Source: Methanosarcinales archaeon (GTDB lineage Archaea; Halobacteriota; Methanosarcinia; Methanosarcinales; Methanosarcinaceae). From it: 8,791 nucleotides of DNA. Shown in pieces: positions 6,348-8,791 of the stretch. The translations under genes and the position numbers were made by a program. The stretch covers positions 1-8,791 of the forward strand of contig JAAXQB010000034.1 of the NCBI GenBank assembly GCA_012329085.1, read 5' to 3'. Every line of letters starts with the position of its first letter. Position 1 is the stretch's first letter. The notes under the pieces were generated by a model. That model made no database searches and was not told where the DNA came from. It saw only the letters and a program-made list of their open reading frames with translations.

Positions 6348-6389
6348 ATATCAGTTGCCATTAGATATTGAGTGGCTGAAACTGAATAT
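6348..6389. other. Imperfect long hairpin, candidate structured RNA
   Basis: ATATCAGTT plus GCCA (6348-6360) pairs with TGGC (6373-6376) and, after a short bulge, AACTGAATAT (6380-6389), leaving a 12-nt loop. It lies in otherwise unstructured intergenic DNA and differs in sequence from the repeated palindromes. There are CTGA words as in archaeal C/D-box RNAs (6376-6379, 6382-6385) but no acceptable C box nearby, so I do not call it an sRNA. Confidence 0.3.
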
Positions 6390-6475
6390 AATTTAGCATG
6401 CTCACATTTGATCTATTTACCCTCTAATTTGAAGCGGATACAAAATTTCTTTAACTCATTCTGAAAAGTTTGAGT

Positions 6476-6507
6476 GTTAAATATATAATTTTACAAGTTA
6501 TATATAA
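6476..6507 (+). promoter_or_regulatory. AAGTTATATA block, copy 3; probable aIF2-beta promoter
   Basis: The third copy of the 30-bp block ends 28 bp before the aIF2-beta ATG. It contains two TATA-like cores, TTAAATATATAA (6478-6489) and TTATATATAA (6498-6507). The upstream one would place transcription start near 6510, leaving about 25 nt of leader that includes the SD site; the downstream one would exclude it. That a repeated block doubles as promoter here is inference. Confidence 0.45.
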
Positions 6508-6523
6508 TTAAAAAATTTAAATC

Positions 6524-6527
6524 GAGG
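6524..6527 (+). promoter_or_regulatory. SD site of aIF2-beta
   Basis: GAGG ends 8 nt before the ATG at 6536 and supports that start. Confidence 0.6.
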
Positions 6528-6535
6528 ATTTTAAA

Positions 6536-7198
6536 ATGTATGACTATCACGCACTTTTAAATCGTGCAATAAAAAATTTACCTGAGAAAAAAACCACAGA
6601 TGTGCGTTTTGTAATTCCAGAACCAAAAATTTACATAGAAGGAAAAACAACTATTCTGGATAATTTCAGTAATATTATAGATGTATTAAATCGTGATTCA
6701 GATCATGTCATGAAATTTTTAACAAGAGAGTTTGGTACTGCAAGTAAAATGGATGGGGGGCGTGCAATATTCCAAGGACGATTTCCAAAAGATTTAATGG
6801 CATCCACCATTAAGTCTTACACAGAAGAATATGTTATGTGTTCAGAATGTAACCGTCCAGATACACAACTTGTTAAATCTGACAGAGTTCTTATATTGAA
6901 ATGTTCTGCATGTGGAGCACATAGACCTGTTAAAAAGAGAAGAATAACAGATACTGCTGTTCGTGATGCGGTCGAAGAAGGAAAAGAATATGAAGTTAAA
7001 ATCGATGCAGTTGGATCAAAAGGCGATGGAATTGCTAAACTTTCTAAATTCACAATCTTTGTACCTGGTGCTACAAAAGGCGAAATCGTAAATATTCGTA
7101 TAAAACGAATAAGTGGTACGCTAGCATTTTCTGAAAAAGTAAAAAAAAAAGTTAAGCTATTAAGGGATAAATTGCTCATTTTCCAATTTATCCCATAA
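6536..7198 (+). CDS. Translation initiation factor aIF2 subunit beta with TRAM domain, altered C-terminus
   Basis: Beta subunit of the heterotrimeric aIF2, which delivers initiator Met-tRNA to the small ribosomal subunit. Domains in order: an N-terminal helix that contacts the gamma subunit (about 1-30), the alpha/beta core (about 35-95, with FLTREFGT and FQGRFP), a zinc ribbon with Cys102, Cys105, Cys123 and Cys126, and a TRAM RNA-binding domain (about 146-201; [21 protein letters not shown]). The 220 residues exceed the roughly 200 I expect for TRAM-containing homologues. After EKV201-202 come three lysines from an A10 tract (7141-7150), then [15 protein letters not shown], translated from an 11-bp inverted repeat. 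Dropping one A would give a stop about five codons after the tract, so the tail may be a frameshift product or a sequencing error. The conserved domains are unaffected and the protein is probably functional. Confidence 0.93.
   Translation: MYDYHALLNRAIKNLPEKKTTDVRFVIPEPKIYIEGKTTILDNFSNIIDVLNRDSDHVMKFLTREFGTASKMDGGRAIFQGRFPKDLMASTIKSYTEEYVMCSECNRPDTQLVKSDRVLILKCSACGAHRPVKKRRITDTAVRDAVEEGKEYEVKIDAVGSKGDGIAKLSKFTIFVPGATKGEIVNIRIKRISGTLAFSEKVKKKVKLLRDKLLIFQFIP
7164..7194 (+). terminator. 11-bp perfect inverted repeat at the aIF2-beta 3' end
   Basis: GGGATAAATTG (7164-7174) and CAATTTATCCC (7184-7194) form a perfect 11-bp stem with a 9-nt loop. The stop codon of the current reading frame (7196-7198) falls 2 nt after it. 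T-rich DNA follows (AATTTTATATTTT, 7204-7216). If the frame ended at the earlier stop near 7160, this would be an ordinary 3'-UTR terminator-type hairpin; as it stands, the coding frame runs through it. Confidence 0.6.
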
Positions 7199-7273
7199 TC
7201 CTTAATTTTATATTTTACATAGGAGTACCTATTTCCACACCATTGAATTGCTTAAATTATACAATTCTATAAA

Positions 7274-7905
7274 TTATGCAAACAACACTTTTCTTGCAAA
7301 ACATATACCACTATTCACTTTAAATGGCACCATAATGTCTAAATTTATATTCCCCATATAAAATCTTCCTTCATGTGTAGGACATGGATACACATCACCC
7401 ATTTCATTAACAAAAAACAAATCTCCTGTATTCAAAAAACAATATTCGCTATTACTCTTATTAACTTTTCTTCTACGAATGTTTTTAATTGATACAGGAT
7501 AATCTTCTAATTTATCTAATATATCCTCAAATACACATTCATCTGGCAAAAGTTTAAAATCTTGTTCTCTTTTTGGTTTTATCATATCAAGACTTACACT
7601 CTTAACTCCAAATATTTCATAAAGATATTTAACTAATTTTTTATGTGTAAAATATTTATTTTTGTTACCACAATTGTCACACCAAATGAAATGCTTGCAT
7701 TACTTAATAAATACATTCCCCCTCATTGCATCAATAGCTGAATTTTTTTCACCATGGAATGCCCGCAATTTCCAATCCTCCATCCCATTAAAACTAATTC
7801 CTATTTTTATATTAAGCTTTTCAATTTTTTGAATGACATTTTCATTTAATAAAGTGCTATTTGCCTGCATTGTATATTTAATATTCACTCCATTATAACA
7901 ATACC
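7274..7905 (-). pseudogene. Radical SAM/SPASM-domain protein, frameshifted and truncated
   Basis: Read from right to left, 7888-7703 encodes part of a radical SAM barrel (YTMQANSTLLNENVIQKIEK, GISFNGMEDW), and 7585-7277 encodes a C-terminal SPASM-like region (FVNEMGDVYPCPTHEGRF). The two halves are in the same frame but 117 nt apart, with an in-frame TAA at 7700-7702. In the middle the family-like peptide FGVTIVVTKINILHIK lies in a different frame. One base too many in a G5 tract (C5 at 7718-7722 on the plus strand) and one too few in an A6 tract (T6 at 7637-7642) would account exactly for this. Upstream, a GGE remnant near 7900-7910 in another frame recalls the HGGEP motif, but the CxxxCxxC cluster-binding N-terminus is absent. 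The C-terminal auxiliary-cluster cysteines are also cut short by the stop at 7274. Members of the family often modify peptides; the substrate is unknown. Confidence 0.75.
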
Positions 7906-7946
7906 TTCGCCACCTAATTGGTAAAATTAATATAAATTATACCATA

Positions 7947-7973
7947 TTAAAATAATTAAAATAATTAAAATAA
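7947..7973. repeat. 9-bp A/T tandem repeat, three units
   Basis: TTAAAATAA occurs three times in tandem (7947-7955, 7956-7964, 7965-7973). It lies just upstream of where the radical SAM remnant fades out, so it may mark a deletion or insertion boundary. Its low complexity also allows simple slippage. Confidence 0.75.
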
Positions 7974-8137
7974 TTTCATCCCCAAGCAGCTTTTATTGCA
8001 CAATATCGCAAGCGATATATTTATATAGTATTACATATCAGTTCACAGCTATATGAAAATATACTGCATAATCCCTAAACATGAAAAAAGATATACACTC
8101 GAAGGAATTTTTAAAATCAAAAATTTGATATATTCTG
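7974..8137. other. Gene-free spacer between remnants, with a palindrome
   Basis: No gene is recognised. A perfect hairpin with arms ATATCGC (8003-8009) and GCGATAT (8012-8018) and an AA loop lies here. The end of the insertion sequence whose transposase starts at about 8138 should also be in this stretch, but without a partner end no terminal inverted repeat can be defined. Confidence 0.4.
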
Positions 8138-8449
8138 ATGGTGGGTACCATGCTTAATGTTTTTGCAATTTTAAGTGCTTTGACAGTCTGCATAGATGCG
8201 ACAACATTATCTCGTTTGAAAATTATTGTACCTGCCATGTTAGCTATGACGAATCGAGTGACCATGCTTGGAATCTCTCGATGGGCAAAAGAAGGTGGCA
8301 GCTATCGCACAATTCAACGATTCTTTAATATATCAATTAAATGGGAAAAACTCAATTGGCGTATTATTTGTAACTATTCCTTACATGCAGATGGTGACTT
8401 CATCATAGCGATTGACGAAACAGTTATAGTTGAAGTCATAACAAATTAG
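8138..8449 (+). pseudogene. DDE transposase, 5' fragment (IS4/IS701-like)
   Basis: About 95 residues match the N-terminal part of a DDE transposase type found in archaea and cyanobacteria. The recognisable segments are ATTLSRLKIIVPAMLAMTNR, VTMLGISRWAKEGGSYRTIQ, RFFN and IIAIDETVI, where Asp93 (counted from 8138) is probably the first catalytic Asp. The likely native start is ATG 8138 or ATG 8150. Similarity ends at about 8428 and a foreign tail (VEVITN) leads to a stop at 8447-8449. Two of the three catalytic residues and most of the protein are gone. It meets the opposing transposase remnant tail to tail, with no gap in which a complete end could lie. Family naming is from memory and tentative; it is not the same type as the stub at 175-306. 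Confidence 0.7.
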
Positions 8450-8791
8450 AGCTAAGATTTACTAAATTAAAAAATAAAGATCCTTTATTTTTCAACAATC
8501 CAATTGCAAATGAATTTTTTTTTGGCTTAAGCGATGAAATGTCGTTTTGTAATCGTTTCTTTAAATGACCATTCAGATTTAACGAATATTGAAGAGATTT
8601 TTTTTCTAATACTTTTCCAAATCGAGTTCTTTTTGGATTTAAGTTGCGGAGAATATGCAGAAATGAATATAAGAGTAATATCATGCGATGAAAGCTTGCT
8701 TTTTTGTTGCTTTTGCAACATGTGAGCGGGCATTATCGACAAATATAACGATGTGTCTTTTAGGATTTTTATCACATATTTTTAAAAGAAA
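8436..8791 (-). pseudogene. IS630-type transposase, 3' part, multiply frameshifted
   Basis: Read leftward from the window edge, 8791-8684 encodes the second-Asp motif HIVIFVDNARSH of an IS630/Tc1-type DDE transposase and ends at an in-frame TGA (8681-8683). A second frame then carries HDITLIFISAYSPQL and, further on, IWKSIRKKISSIFVKSEW up to a stop near 8527. The expected LNPIE motif survives only as LNP in yet another frame, with its catalytic Glu lost. A final frame carries FHRLSQ and FAIGLLKNK towards a stop at 8436-8438. At least three frame changes are needed to rebuild the protein, so it is dead. The 5' half lies beyond the window. Confidence 0.75.

Larger units (their letters stand above)
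6104..6535. other. 432-bp intergenic region between rpl10e and aIF2-beta
   Basis: No gene is supported on either strand. It contains two compound palindromes (6118-6158 and 6187-6265), an A/T inverted repeat AAAGTATAT...ATACTTT (6289-6334, imperfect), a longer imperfect hairpin at 6348-6389, a short stem ACTCA/TGAGT (6454-6458 and 6471-6475) and two copies of the 30-bp block. The last 60 bp hold the aIF2-beta promoter and SD site. A minus-strand frame near 6350-6430 reads as a short peptide that I do not recognise. Confidence 0.6.

Noticed and set aside
6350..6430. Minus-strand peptide in the gap before aIF2-beta as a gene remnant
   Set aside because: The short frame has no start context and I could not match it to a family with any confidence.
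7586..7702. In-frame TAA at 7700 as a recoded (pyrrolysine-like or readthrough) codon in the radical SAM gene
   Set aside because: The stop is TAA and not TAG, and family-like sequence in this interval lies in another frame, so paired frameshifts explain it better.
7817..8265. Open minus-strand frame at 8038-8265 and other long frames opposite real genes
   Set aside because: These are shadows of the transposase and other coding regions and show no family resemblance.

Overview
The window is chromosomal DNA from a very A+T-rich archaeon, most likely a methanogen of the Methanomicrobia (Methanomicrobiales/Methanosarcinales side). Four things point there. The translation genes are archaeal in type: ribosomal proteins S17e and L10e, and an aIF2-beta carrying a C-terminal TRAM domain, a fusion I associate with Methanomicrobia and haloarchaea. 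A bacterial-type uvrB is present, as in many methanogens. Transcription signals look archaeal (A/T-rich TATA-like boxes, oligo-T ends), and some genes have strong Shine-Dalgarno (SD) sites while others have none. No 16S rRNA, methanogenesis gene or other decisive marker is present, so the assignment is inference.

Layout. (1) 1-306: a 13-bp tandem array (11 units) growing out of one arm of a hairpin. It abuts the 5' stub of a transposase on the minus strand. (2) 582-2639: complete uvrB (excision repair), with an unusual low-complexity insert just before the DESH helicase motif. (3) 2774-4752: rps17e, then dapA and dapB. The two dap genes are translationally coupled and catalyse consecutive steps of the diaminopimelate/lysine pathway. 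(4) 4753-5584: 832 bp without genes, holding a terminator-like hairpin after dapB, a 25-bp tandem array ending in a perfect hairpin, a hairpin plus T10 tract, and a nested three-stem palindrome. (5) 5585-6103: rpl10e. (6) 6104-6535: a gene-free stretch full of palindromes. (7) 6536-7198: aIF2-beta, whose C-terminus runs on past an A10 tract into an 11-bp inverted repeat. (8) 7199-8791: decayed DNA. It contains a radical SAM/SPASM gene broken by homopolymer frameshifts, a 5' transposase fragment on the plus strand, and a multiply frameshifted IS630-type transposase 3' part on the minus strand that runs off the window.

The intact genes are housekeeping genes (repair, translation, lysine synthesis), all on the plus strand. 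The accessory content is all broken. The most notable non-genic signal is a dispersed compound palindromic element at several intergenic loci: a mini-hairpin with a 3-nt loop, a larger hairpin often bearing ACGC...GCGT ends, and a conserved block of about 30 bp containing AAGTTATATA. Both tandem arrays look like local amplification of one arm of such hairpins. Low G+C, sparse coding and many dead genes would fit a genome under relaxed selection, for example a host-associated or protist-endosymbiotic methanogen, but one window cannot prove that.
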